The notes under the pieces are model-generated. The model made no database searches. It worked only from the letters and a program-made list of their open reading frames with translations, and was not told the DNA's origin. Below are positions 8,857 to 18,355 of a stretch of 64,000 nucleotides of DNA, one piece after another (the stretch's first letter is position 1; each line of letters begins with the position of its first letter). The stretch comes from Aeoliella sp052161615 (lineage in GTDB: Bacteria; Planctomycetota; Planctomycetia; Pirellulales; Lacipirellulaceae), in NCBI RefSeq assembly GCF_052161615.1, contig NZ_CP197417.1, forward strand, positions 5,394,001-5,458,000, in the 5' to 3' direction. A program made the translations under genes and the position numbers.

Positions 8857-10203
8857 ATGGCACGAGCCTATCCCGCCTTGCTCCTCGGTCGCACCAAGTG
8901 GCGACTAGCGCTAGCCCAGGACGAACCCATCGTCCTGGAGGAGGGAGGCGATTGGCATCAAGAAGAACCCACAACGGCAGCGACCGAAATTGCGAGTGCC
9001 CTCGAAGAGCGGGCGCTCTCACGTTTTCCGCTCGCCATATTGTTGGAATCGGACATCACCTACGTCGCGCACTGGAAGCTCGATTCGCCTCGCCAACTGC
9101 GGCGAACTAGCGCTCTTCTCTACGAGCTCGAAGAACATCTACCGCTGGCGGCCGAAGACTTGACCGCGACGTACCTTCGTCGCGACCTCGACCTAATGGC
9201 CATTGCGGCGGATCAAGAGGAAATCCTGTCGTTAGCCTCTGCCCTACAAACCAATGGCATACAGGTCGACTTGGTCATGCCGATCATGCCACTCGCCGCT
9301 TGGTCCCACAGGAAGTCGCGCCGCGCTGCGCCAGAAGAGGTCATTGTCTGGCTCGGAACCTGCGGGACCGCGAATCACCTGCGACTCATCGACGGAAAGC
9401 CCACACAGTGGCAGTATCTACCACACGGCTCCGCGCAATTGGGCCAACAACTCACGTACGATCAACTTTCGCGGCCAGGAGCCTTCCCGCTTACAGTCTA
9501 TCACAACGGCAGTTCCTCCGATGACTTGCTCCAGTCTTTCCAAACCATTGCCGGCACGGAGATGGTTCATCGAGACGCCGATCCGCTTGCTTTAGGAGCA
9601 CTCGAAGCCCTTACCGCCGTGAGGCAAGGAAAGGAAGAACCCGCGACTGCCTTCCAAGGGGTCGCGCACGGTGGACGCGCCCAGGAGCCGCTCCGGTGGG
9701 AGGTACGCCTTCTGCAACTTGCGGCAGCTGGTTTACTGATCTCCTTGGCGGTAATGAACTGGCACACGGCGCAAGATCGAGCACGTGAGCGTGCGGAACT
9801 CCAGGTAGCGTCCGAAGACGTTTTTCGGGAAGTGCTCCCGGGAGCAACGCTGCGTACCGGCGTTCGATCACGCCTAGAAAGTGAGCTCGCCAAGCTCTCG
9901 GGAGTGAAGGGCGGTAAGAATGAAGACGGGATTTCAGAGTCGGTACTACCAATGTTGCATCAGTTGCTATCAGTGTTACCCGAGGAGATGCGATTCCGCC
10001 TGCTGGAAGTACGGCTTGATGGTCGCCAACTCCACCTCACCGGCGAAGTCCGCGAGTTTAGTGACGCCGACCGTATCGCGGCTGCTCTTCGAGCTAAGGG
10101 CCTAGCCGTGACACCTCCCACCACGCAGCGGCTTCCGGTCGAGGGGGTGAGTTTTCGGATGGTCGCTCAGGCGGCGGACAAGGAGAAGTCCCATGGGAAG
10201 TGA
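8857..10203 (+). CDS. GspL-like assembly protein
   Basis: A 448-residue protein with a cytoplasmic, actin-like-sized N-terminal part (about 1-280), one membrane helix (about 287-303, LLQLAAAGLLISLAVMNW) and a periplasmic C-terminal region of about 140 residues. This is the layout of GspL, which links the ATPase to the periplasmic GspM. Sequence similarity is weak, so the call depends on topology and on its place before the GspM-like gene. The two overlap by 11 bp. Confidence 0.72.
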   Translation: MARAYPALLLGRTKWRLALAQDEPIVLEEGGDWHQEEPTTAATEIASALEERALSRFPLAILLESDITYVAHWKLDSPRQLRRTSALLYELEEHLPLAAEDLTATYLRRDLDLMAIAADQEEILSLASALQTNGIQVDLVMPIMPLAAWSHRKSRRAAPEEVIVWLGTCGTANHLRLIDGKPTQWQYLPHGSAQLGQQLTYDQLSRPGAFPLTVYHNGSSSDDLLQSFQTIAGTEMVHRDADPLALGALEALTAVRQGKEEPATAFQGVAHGGRAQEPLRWEVRLLQLAAAGLLISLAVMNWHTAQDRARERAELQVASEDVFREVLPGATLRTGVRSRLESELAKLSGVKGGKNEDGISESVLPMLHQLLSVLPEEMRFRLLEVRLDGRQLHLTGEVREFSDADRIAAALRAKGLAVTPPTTQRLPVEGVSFRMVAQAADKEKSHGK

Positions 10204-10729
10204 TGTCCGCCGCAGTACGCTTTTGGTGTCGGTGATTGCGTTATCGCTGGTAGCGGCGTGCGCATGGAGCCTTTGGTATCGCTGGACGATGGAAAACCGC
10301 CTCGCCACCGAACTCGAAAACTTGATCGCGTGCCAAAAGGCCGCCCGCCAAATTCTAGAACTCCGTCAGCAGAAGCAGCGTGCCCTTCTCAAGACAAAGC
10401 CGAGTGAGGAGCTGAATCGCAAGATCGCCGCCTGGGCACAAGAGGCCGGAATCGAAGCCAAGGGGATCGCTCGTATCGAACCTCAGGAAGCGAGGCGAGT
10501 CGGCGACTCTCAGTACCTAGAACAGGTCACGGAGCTCGAAGTGCTATCCGTACCGCTTGCCAGCGTGATCCGTTTCGCTCAGCTAGCAGAGCAGTCCGAT
10601 GATTCCCCTAAGTTAACCGACCTCAGACTCTCACCACCCCGCATCACAGCCGAGGATCAGGCAGAAGTGTGGAACGCCGAAGTGGCGTTGACCTATCTCA
10701 TTTACTCGCCTAAAAGCTCCTCTCGGTGA
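10193..10729 (+). CDS. GspM-like assembly protein
   Basis: A 178-residue bitopic protein with an N-terminal membrane helix (about 9-28), a charged helical stretch (about 33-75) and a small C-terminal domain. Size, topology and position after the GspL-like gene fit GspM/PilO-type proteins, which dimerise with GspL in the periplasm. The ATG at 10193 overlaps the previous gene by 11 bp. Confidence 0.7.
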   Translation: MGSDVRRSTLLVSVIALSLVAACAWSLWYRWTMENRLATELENLIACQKAARQILELRQQKQRALLKTKPSEELNRKIAAWAQEAGIEAKGIARIEPQEARRVGDSQYLEQVTELEVLSVPLASVIRFAQLAEQSDDSPKLTDLRLSPPRITAEDQAEVWNAEVALTYLIYSPKSSSR

Positions 10730-10789
10730 CACTCTGCGCCTCTTGGGCCAGCGTTCTTTTCGACTCATGCTTTTCTACTATTTTGCGAC

Positions 10790-11623
10790 ATGCTCCGCAG
10801 TTGGCCGACAACCTGGCGATGGTCTTCGGCCGTCCTTCTGCTCTTTTTCGGCGGCGCGGGCTGCCGGTTGATGACCACCGAGGACGTAAAGCGGTACGCC
10901 ACGGTAGCCGCCGATCCTACGCGGGATACCCAGGCGGCCGCCATTTATCACGAGCGGGCACTCAAGATCATCGAGCGTGCCAGCAAGTCGTGTCCCTGCG
11001 AGTGCGACTGTTTGCTCGGGTGCCTAAAAGACTTGGGGAAGGCAGAGGCCCTCTGCCAAAAGGCACTGCTCGCCGACGTGCGTTACGGACCCGCCCACAA
11101 TACGTTGGGCATGCTCTACTATCATCAGGAGAAGCTTTACCTTGCGGCATGGGAATTCGAGTACGCATCGCGGCTAATGCCAAGCCATGCCGAGCCCCTC
11201 AATAATTTGGGGCTGGCTTACGAAGCGGCTGGCAAGATGGGGGTGGCCATCGGGTACTATGAAACGGCCGTTGAGATGGTACCCACCAACCCTGTTTACC
11301 TTGGCAATCTGGCAAAGGCCCAATTGCGCGCGGGGGCGGATGTCGAAGCGGTTCGTGGTGTTCTTCAGGAGATGATCTTCTACGACGATCGACCGGAATG
11401 GGTCGCTTGGGCTCGCGACACGGTGGGGATTCATCCGATTAAGCTCGCCTCGGCGGAGTTTGACGGGACGCCGGAGGGAGCGCGCAACGAAACCGACCAA
11501 GAAATATTGCCGCCACCATCGGAGCCGACTCCCGTCGTCGATCCACCGATGAAAGATGACGAGTCACTGGACTTTCCTGAAGAGATCAATCCCATGGTCG
11601 CACCCCAGGATTTTGGGCGGTGA
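10790..11623 (+). CDS. TPR-repeat lipoprotein, end of the secretion operon
   Basis: A 277-residue lipoprotein. The signal peptide ends in the lipobox LFFGGAGC, with Cys25 as the expected lipidated residue. An unusual cysteine cluster CPCECDCLLGC lies at about 66-76. TPR units run from about 90 to 195 (for example HAEPLNNLGLAYEAAGK). The tail is rich in Pro, Asp and Glu. It follows the GspM-like gene by 60 bp on the same strand. By analogy it could act as a pilotin-like or scaffolding factor for the secretion machinery, but that is inference. Confidence 0.85.
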   Translation: MLRSWPTTWRWSSAVLLLFFGGAGCRLMTTEDVKRYATVAADPTRDTQAAAIYHERALKIIERASKSCPCECDCLLGCLKDLGKAEALCQKALLADVRYGPAHNTLGMLYYHQEKLYLAAWEFEYASRLMPSHAEPLNNLGLAYEAAGKMGVAIGYYETAVEMVPTNPVYLGNLAKAQLRAGADVEAVRGVLQEMIFYDDRPEWVAWARDTVGIHPIKLASAEFDGTPEGARNETDQEILPPPSEPTPVVDPPMKDDESLDFPEEINPMVAPQDFGR

Positions 11624-12374
11624 CAGACAGGGTCGCACGGAAGCTTCGGCGACTCCGATGGTGCTTGCGCTCTTCCTCGAAGCAACACCCGATTAAGCAC
11701 GACGCGGCATCTCAATCGCCACACCCACTTAGATCACGTCAGGTTTCTGCTGTAAGCGATCCGTTGCGATCTCTTAGCGTTGCGGCGCACGCTGCAACGT
11801 TGTGACACCGCAGGACCCCAGGAACGCTGACCAGCAGTAGCTGTTCGATGAGCAGATCCCGAGTTCATCCGAGTGGAAGCAGCTCCAATCGCTCCTTCAA
11901 TTGTTTGGAGAAAAGTAGGGTTTGCTCACCCCGAATGAGATGACGCGGCATGGCGGCTGACGGCCTCTCAGCGTGCGCTGCGAGATGGGACTCGCGCAAC
12001 CGAACGATGTGAATGGCCTCGTCGGTGCCGAGTTGTGGCATCTGCTACGGCGTTGTTCTGCCGAGCAGCGAATCGCAACCTTCGTGAAGCTTCCCGCCGA
12101 TCCGCAACTCTTAGCCAAGCTCACGCCCGACTCAGTCCGGAAATCCTACCTCATCTTTCGATTCAACCAGGGAATTCGCTCGTCGCTTGCTCGCCGAGCG
12201 CGCCAGGCGCAGTCGGGAGCTTCCCAAGGCAGCCACTTGTCCAGGCTGGCAAGGGGATGGCTTCATCGGTCAGTCCTACGATCATGACGGCTGGATTGGC
12301 AAGTTTCTCATCCTTGGCAAGTTGAATGTTACCGAGCCACTCATCGAAAAGGTATTGGCTAACGAAGATGGAAA
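11624..12374. other. Non-coding or decayed DNA after the secretion operon
   Basis: No intact gene is supported. An imperfect hairpin (cgttgcggc at 11778-11786 with gctgcaacg at 11791-11799) lies about 155 bp behind the TPR gene but lacks a T tract. Around 11970-12180 the plus strand reads protein-like (GAELWHLLRRCSAEQRIATF) and then switches frame near 12180 to another protein-like stretch (DGFIGQSYDHDGWIGKFLIL). This suggests a frameshifted gene remnant whose family I do not recognise. Confidence 0.45.
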
Positions 12375-12644
12375 ATGCAGCCTGACGGCTGTGGAGGGCC
12401 TGCCCCCGTCGCGAACTTCCCTCGGAACCTGACGCTTCGCATGTCGCTGCGTCGGTTCACTCGGTTGAGCAACGCTCGCATTGAAAGTCCAGAGCATCAC
12501 GCCGCAATGCAGGCTATTTTCGTGGCGTGGTTTAACCTTGTCTGGAAACTTGAGTCCATTACGGACGCACTAGCGATGGCATCCGGGCTCTCGGATCACG
12601 CCTGGACAGTAAGGGAGCTGCTCGAAACATCGTCTGTGGCGTAA
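12375..12644 (+). pseudogene. IS1-family-like transposase remnant (C-terminal part)
   Basis: The frame encodes NLTLRMSLRRFTRLSNA, then AWFNLVWKLESI and MASGLSDHAWTVRELLE. These match the conserved C-terminal part of IS1-like transposases (typically NLTLRM..RRFTRLTN, then YNF, then TPAMAAG..D). The N-terminal catalytic part is absent in this frame, and the spacing between motifs is distorted. It is therefore a dead fragment. No terminal inverted repeats were recognised around it. Confidence 0.6.
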
Positions 12645-12974
12645 AATGAAAAATTGGCACCAGTGTGGCTAGTGGCGCTGATTGAGCAGATTGGCCCATG
12701 CGGGTTGGCACAGACATGGCAAACCTAACGTTATTGTTTGTCACACGAGAGAGGCTCGAATGAGTGCAAACTTATCGCAAACCGCGACAGCCGTTGGTAA
12801 GGATCCGCGTATCACTGAGGAATGGAACGCATCCAATCATCGCTGCTGGCCCCTGCGACAACGGGCGAGTCATACGCGAAGCTCTACGGCGCGCAACACA
12901 ACCCGCTTGGGGAGTAGACTACAGCCTCGCCGACACGCCCCATGTTGCAATCATGCGTGGAAACATTCACCGTC

Positions 12975-13265
12975 CTATTTGTGAATCTCTGGCAGGCTGA
13001 GCAGGTTGTTGGGCTGTTCGCCGCCACATTCCGTTTTGAGGTACTTCTTGCCGTAATAACTCTTGGCAACAACGGCCCAAACGAATTGAACTCCTCCGCT
13101 CACATAAAAGTCCCACTTGCCACCTTCAATACCCTCAATTGCACCAACTTGAGATAGATGCCATCGAGTCTTGTCGAGGTTTAGGCCGCCAAGATGAGTG
13201 GTTCTCCCGTAAGCGTGGTAGCGATCACTCTTGTTGATGCAATGAATCTGAACCGGGCGAGCCAT
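12975..13265 (-). CDS. Small DUF3892-type protein
   Basis: A 96-residue protein that starts MARPVQIHCINKSDRYHAYG. The ATG at 13265 is chosen over the longer frame because GGAGG lies 7 bases upstream of it. The pattern matches DUF3892: a cysteine and asparagine near the start, a central W, then WAVVAKSYYGKKYLKTECGG. Members are small, widespread in bacteria, and of unknown function. It stands alone in a decayed region, so recent acquisition is plausible. Confidence 0.8.
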   Translation of the reverse strand: MARPVQIHCINKSDRYHAYGRTTHLGGLNLDKTRWHLSQVGAIEGIEGGKWDFYVSGGVQFVWAVVAKSYYGKKYLKTECGGEQPNNLLSLPEIHK

Positions 13266-14704
13266 AGTTACCTCCGCGCGCACCAAGTGCGCAGAAATAG
13301 AGAAAGCAACGAACTAGAAGGCGTTGCCAGAAGGGCTAAGAGCAGCAATCACCACAATCGCTAAACCGTGTCATGCTAAGCAGATCGCTTTCGTACCATT
13401 TGTACGGTTTACGCCGCTGCCAGGATGGTCAACACGCGATCAACAAGAAGAATGGCCTCTGCACGCCGAATCGATTAGAGGCCATGTAGCTCTTATAGTA
13501 TTTGAATACTAGTAGTTCGCTAGTGCCCCCGATAGTAGGGCATTTGCGTATTGCGGCAATTCGCGCCATGCCCAGAAAGCCTAAGCAACCCATTGGTCTG
13601 CCTGTACCCAATGGAGGGGAGCGCTACAGAATTCAGTTCTCCATTTACGGTTCCGACCAAATACAGTGCCATGATGACAATCGACAGTGCCTCGACGGGG
13701 GCCGAGCTCTATCGCCTAACGGAGACCGATGCTCGGAAATCCTTCAAGCTCGATGAATTTGACTCCAATATTGCGGCCGTGGGCGGTGACCAGGTACGGT
13801 TCATCAGCACGCCTCAGTACATGTGTGTCGATAGCTTGATGCTCCCAGTCGATTTTTGCACAACGCATCTCCGAGACGTTTGGATACTGCTTTCCCCCCA
13901 TCAGCTCACGATACCAGAAATTCGCTACCAGCCCCTTCTGCTGATCTGGGTGCCTGGGCGACTGCGTTCAGGTATAGGTCTGCAAGCCCACCTCCGACTG
14001 CAATCTCGAGGATGGCTAACCAGTACCGCTACCACACCAAACACCAGCTAACCAACGTCTTCGAGCCCGATGCCGTACATCGTGTGATGCAAGCCGCGAG
14101 CTACACCAGCCCGGATGATATGCTCCAGGACGGCAACACCGACACAGTTAGACCTGCCGACCTAGAAGAGAACAGCAGCCGTCGTCTGCGAGCTACGACT
14201 CCCCCTCAACACAATCTCCGTCTCGCCGATCGAGGATGTTCAGAACTCGGAGTCGCAATAGGGTGGATCGAGTTTCACCAAAGTCCCTACCGCCTCCAGG
14301 GCGCAGATGCTTGCTGAGTGCGCGCACTGCCCAGGAATACTGATGCGGCACCGTCATCGTCCGGACATCGATCGCGCGTTGACTTGGATCATTAAAGTCC
14401 CTGAACTGGTCGCCCGGCGATCGATCGTCGATTAGTACCGATATTCACTTTTCAGCGCTCACCGCGGCCCCGCTCCATCACTGCCAGAGTCTCGGCGACA
14501 TCTGGGACCGATCTTGAGACAGCTCTTAGGTTGAAGTGGGTAGAGCTCAAGCAAGGGCGAGAGCACACTACCAATTTAGCGAAGGTACAAACTACTTCCT
14601 CAAGCCGTTGCAGCTTTCCACAGTTCCCTATGGCCGGGGGACTAGCAGAGATGGAAATCACGTGCGAGTCGGTGGTGGACGTGCAGCCGTTCCATCGACT
14701 CCCA
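13266..14704. other. 1.4 kb with no supported gene
   Basis: Several open frames of 60-170 codons exist on the plus strand (for example 13551-14051 and 13856-14317). They overlap in different frames, have no convincing ribosome-binding sites and show no motif I know. The stretch is probably non-coding or heavily decayed DNA continuous with the transposase remnant to its left. Confidence 0.5.
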
Positions 14705-16135
14705 CTAAAAAGCTACTTCGAATCGAAAGCCAGCAACCATCGCGTCGCGATAAATGCCGCCGGGACGAGTAATGTACTGCAGGTCGGGGGTGAGAGAAAA
14801 CCAATCATTCAACCGCGCTTTGTAGAATACTTCAGTCGCGATTTCAGACTCCTGCCCGGTAATGACTTCGAGTTCGTCACTGAATAGGATTTGCGTACAC
14901 CCGATGCCGCAGGTGTCCGCTTCACGCCCCTGCAACAGTCCGGTGTAGACTAGGCCGCCGCCGATGCCTTGATCGACCTGATTGCGATCGGACGGCGCCC
15001 AGCAGTATTGAACGAATACGCCCAGGCCCTGATCTTCAGACTTCTTCTCCGTGAAGATCTTTAGGTCGATCGTAGCGTAAAAACCGTAGTTGTTCTCAAA
15101 GACGCGAGTGGCGTCGACGGCCTCCGTATCGCTGCTCGAGCCCCAAGCACCGCCACGGATGATCGTGAGGGGCGCATCCTCCGGGCCGGCAAATGGTAGG
15201 TAGTCGGCTTGGGCGATGAAGAACATCCCGCGGTTGGTTGTGGACATCCACCATTGGCCGACATCGCGCCCTTGGTCATTCACGGAACCTCCGAGGCGCC
15301 ACTTTTCGTGCGGTTGAAAGAGTGCGGTAACACCGAGGGTCTGGAAAGGCCAAAAAGGCATCGGAACATTGGGAAGCGTCTCGAACGACGAGTTGATGAA
15401 GTCGCCGCCCAAATCAGCGAAAGCGAAATCGTTGTTGGGATCGTAGCGACCTACTCGCACAACCAGCACGTCGTCGCCGACGGTATGTCCGTACCAATAT
15501 TCGCCGAGCTGGGTCAGCCATTGTGGTTTGGGGCTGGTGTCGAGGTCGCTGTAGTACTGGCTGTCCCCCACGAAGTCGCTTGTGAGAGTCGTCCCCTGGC
15601 TCTGCTCCATGTAGACATAGAACTCCCCTCCGTCCCACCAGTTGGCCATCGCGGTATCCATCCGTAGCTCCAGATCGAGATTGCCCCGATATCGCGTCGC
15701 GCCTTTCGTACTGATGCCACCGCGGGTGTTGTTGAAGACTTCGCCTGTATAAAGGTACTGCGCGGAGAACGGCCCAAGTTCATGCCACCGCTCGCCCAAA
15801 AGCGTCTGGAGCTCCTCGGCATCTTCGTCGGCCTCCTCATTGGCGTCGTCTCCCTGAGGCTCGAGTTCGGCCGTCTCATCTTCCGGCCGATTCGGTCTGC
15901 CCGGTACGACTCCCAGGGTGGCCGCCGGGTTAGGTTCTGTCGTGACGTCGGTTCGGGCCAGGCGCAGAAGTTGCGACAGTTGCACGGAAGAACCGGAGGG
16001 GATCGCCGAATACTCTTCCACATTGAGGAGAGGCCCCTGAATCGCTAATGACGACGAGGGGACTTCGCTGGCGTATGCCGGGCATGCGGAAAGCAGGAAC
16101 GCTGCCACGGCCCGCCCCAGGTTCTGTATCGCCAT
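14705..16135 (-). CDS. OprB-family outer-membrane porin
   Basis: A 476-residue exported protein. A signal peptide (cut near YASEV), then an acidic linker (about 75-108), then a beta-barrel of the carbohydrate-selective OprB type from about residue 110. The barrel shows alternating aromatic and small residues and ends in the terminal aromatic signature GFRFEVAF. Start ATG 16135 has GAGGGAG just upstream. OprB porins admit sugars across the outer membrane. It is divergent from the sensor kinase at 16393, with 257 bp between them, so shared regulation is possible. Confidence 0.88.
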   Translation of the reverse strand: MAIQNLGRAVAAFLLSACPAYASEVPSSSLAIQGPLLNVEEYSAIPSGSSVQLSQLLRLARTDVTTEPNPAATLGVVPGRPNRPEDETAELEPQGDDANEEADEDAEELQTLLGERWHELGPFSAQYLYTGEVFNNTRGGISTKGATRYRGNLDLELRMDTAMANWWDGGEFYVYMEQSQGTTLTSDFVGDSQYYSDLDTSPKPQWLTQLGEYWYGHTVGDDVLVVRVGRYDPNNDFAFADLGGDFINSSFETLPNVPMPFWPFQTLGVTALFQPHEKWRLGGSVNDQGRDVGQWWMSTTNRGMFFIAQADYLPFAGPEDAPLTIIRGGAWGSSSDTEAVDATRVFENNYGFYATIDLKIFTEKKSEDQGLGVFVQYCWAPSDRNQVDQGIGGGLVYTGLLQGREADTCGIGCTQILFSDELEVITGQESEIATEVFYKARLNDWFSLTPDLQYITRPGGIYRDAMVAGFRFEVAF

Positions 16136-16392
16136 TGCTCCCTCACTACGCCACGCCTCGTGCCACGGTCTCTCGGAATGCGCATCGGGCGAAATGAAGT
16201 GTTGGCCGCCCCCTTAGTCACAAAGTAACGATTGACGGGCACGCGCGGATTGTACCGCTTCGATGTGTTCAGCCACATTTGGCGCGGTGAGTGGGGAATT
16301 TACTCTTGTCCCGACGTACAGTTTCCAAGGCTCCTTATCCTTCGCAATAGGTTCCCTCGCGATATCTTTGCCTTTTACTGAGGTGATGTCAC

Positions 16393-18297
16393 ATGTCATT
16401 GCGCAACCGGGTAGCCGCCCTGCTGGTGGCGCTATCGATTGCTCTCGTGGCAATTATGTGCGCCGCTCAGGAATTGGTCGTGATGCCGACCTTCGAGGAA
16501 CTGGAGCGGTCCGGCGCCGAGCGCAACGTCAGTCGGTGCCTAGAAGCCTTGGATCGCGATCTCCATAGCCTTTCGAATACGACGAATGACTGGGCTTCTT
16601 GGGATGACACCTACCGTTACGTTCAAGACGGCAATCTTGAATATGAAGCTTCCAACTTGGTCGACGAAACGTTCTCCAACGCCCATCTCAACTTGCTGTG
16701 CTTTCTCGATCTTGACCGGCGAGTACGTTGGGGAGAGGTCCGCGACCAGGAGACGCTTGAGGAAATAAGCGTTCCCGACCTGTTCGCCGCCCTTAAGGAC
16801 GTTTCCTGCCCGATTTCCACGCACGACAGCGTTGACGACGCGGCGACGGGTATTCTCGTGACTAACCAAGGGCCCATGCTCCTTGCGTCGCGGCCGATCA
16901 TTACGACCAAGCACACCGGCCCGATTCGAGGCACGCTAATTATGGGCCGGTTTCTGAACGATCGCGAAATCAAGAGCATTGCGGACCGGACGCAGGTCAA
17001 GCTGGAGGCTTGGACGATTGGCCAGTCGGACATGCCGGCGGGGGCGCGTCGGGTATTGGACAATAATCCGGTAGCCCAAGCAACGCACATCGAGATCGTC
17101 GATCAAGGGTTGCTCCATGCGTATAGGCTCGTGAACGACGTCTACGGCAAACCGGCGATCTTGATGCGCGTCGAAGTTCCGCGCGAGGTAACCGCGCAAG
17201 GGAGGGTGGCCGCCAAAGTGGCGACCGCAGTCAGCGTGGTGGGCGGCGCCGTAACGCTGGCCGTCATGTGGGTTCTGTTGCAGCGTGGTGTCGTCGATCC
17301 GCTTCGTCGCATGGTGGACCATGTCGTGCTGGTCGGACAAACCGGCGATCTCAAGATGCGACTGGGACTGACTCGGACTGACGAAATTGGGATGTTAGCC
17401 AATGAATTCGACCGCATGGCCGAGCACCTCTCTAGCTATCGCAAGAAGGTGCTTGATTCGGCGCACCGCGCGGGGATGGAAGAAGTCGCTTCCGAGGTGC
17501 TGCACAACGTCGGCAACGCAGTGAACTCGGCGAGCTGTAGCATTGAGATGCTGCGCGAGCGACTGGGCGAATCAAAAGCGGCTGGGTTGGATCGCGCCAC
17601 GGCGATGCTGCGCGAACAGGCTCCGCGTGCTGGCGAGTTTTTTACGGGCGATCCACGCGGCCCCAAGCTGATCAAGTATCTGATCGATGTGAACGAGGCG
17701 CTAAAACGGGAGCAAATCGAGCAACAGGCCGACGTTACTCGCTTGTTCGAGACAATTCGCCACATACGCGACGTCATTTCTGCCCAACAAAGCTACACGG
17801 GAGAGTCTGACTTCCGTCAAGAAGTGGCTCTCGCTTCGTTGGTAGACGAGGTCCTCTTGCTCAACCAAGAGCAATTGCAATCTGCTCGGATTGAGGTTCA
17901 GGTGGATTTGCCACCGCTGCCCGATTTGCGCTTGAATAAGAGCAAGACGACGCAAGTGTTGGTCAACCTAGTCCGCAATGCCATCCAGGCGATGCAGAAC
18001 GAATACGGCCGACCCCGCGTGCTGACCATCTCCGCCCAATGGATCGACGAGGCGGGGATTGAGATAGAAGTCACTGATACAGGGCACGGCTTCGACGAAC
18101 AGACGGGGAAAAAACTGTTTGCGCATGGCTTTACGACAAAAACGAATGGAAACGGCTTTGGACTACACTACTGCGCCAACGCCGTGCAGGGTGTCGGCGG
18201 CCATATTTCAGCGGAGAGTGCAGGACCCGGTCTAGGCGCAACGTTTCGAGTTCGCCTTGTCGACGTCGTTCTCCTGAATCAAACAATCCTGGCGTAA
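16393..18297 (+). CDS. CHASE4-HAMP sensor histidine kinase
   Basis: A 634-residue membrane kinase. Helix 1 is at about 8-27. A periplasmic CHASE4 sensor domain follows (about 30-270, with TTNDWASWDDTYRYV), then helix 2 (about 276-300), a HAMP linker (about 298-350) and the cytoplasmic part. The phosphoacceptor helix is not the classical HisKA: it reads ASEVLHNVGNAVNS with His371, a form known from other bacteria. The ATPase domain has the N-box LVNLVRNAIQAM, DTGHGFDE and NGFGLHYC. The next gene, 58 bp downstream, is a response regulator and its likely partner. Confidence 0.93.
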   Translation: MSLRNRVAALLVALSIALVAIMCAAQELVVMPTFEELERSGAERNVSRCLEALDRDLHSLSNTTNDWASWDDTYRYVQDGNLEYEASNLVDETFSNAHLNLLCFLDLDRRVRWGEVRDQETLEEISVPDLFAALKDVSCPISTHDSVDDAATGILVTNQGPMLLASRPIITTKHTGPIRGTLIMGRFLNDREIKSIADRTQVKLEAWTIGQSDMPAGARRVLDNNPVAQATHIEIVDQGLLHAYRLVNDVYGKPAILMRVEVPREVTAQGRVAAKVATAVSVVGGAVTLAVMWVLLQRGVVDPLRRMVDHVVLVGQTGDLKMRLGLTRTDEIGMLANEFDRMAEHLSSYRKKVLDSAHRAGMEEVASEVLHNVGNAVNSASCSIEMLRERLGESKAAGLDRATAMLREQAPRAGEFFTGDPRGPKLIKYLIDVNEALKREQIEQQADVTRLFETIRHIRDVISAQQSYTGESDFRQEVALASLVDEVLLLNQEQLQSARIEVQVDLPPLPDLRLNKSKTTQVLVNLVRNAIQAMQNEYGRPRVLTISAQWIDEAGIEIEVTDTGHGFDEQTGKKLFAHGFTTKTNGNGFGLHYCANAVQGVGGHISAESAGPGLGATFRVRLVDVVLLNQTILA

Positions 18298-18355
18298 CTC
18301 GCTTTCACCGCTCCCTCGGGTGATCCCCTAGCAAAGCCAACAACGAACGCTTGCC

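Noticed and set aside
10726..11205. A 159-codon frame overlapping the TPR lipoprotein
   Set aside because: It lies in another frame of the lipoprotein gene, whose lipobox and TPR motifs are convincing; the overlapping frame has none.
13551..14317. Two overlapping frames of 166 and 153 codons
   Set aside because: No motif, no good start, and they compete in different frames; treated as non-coding.
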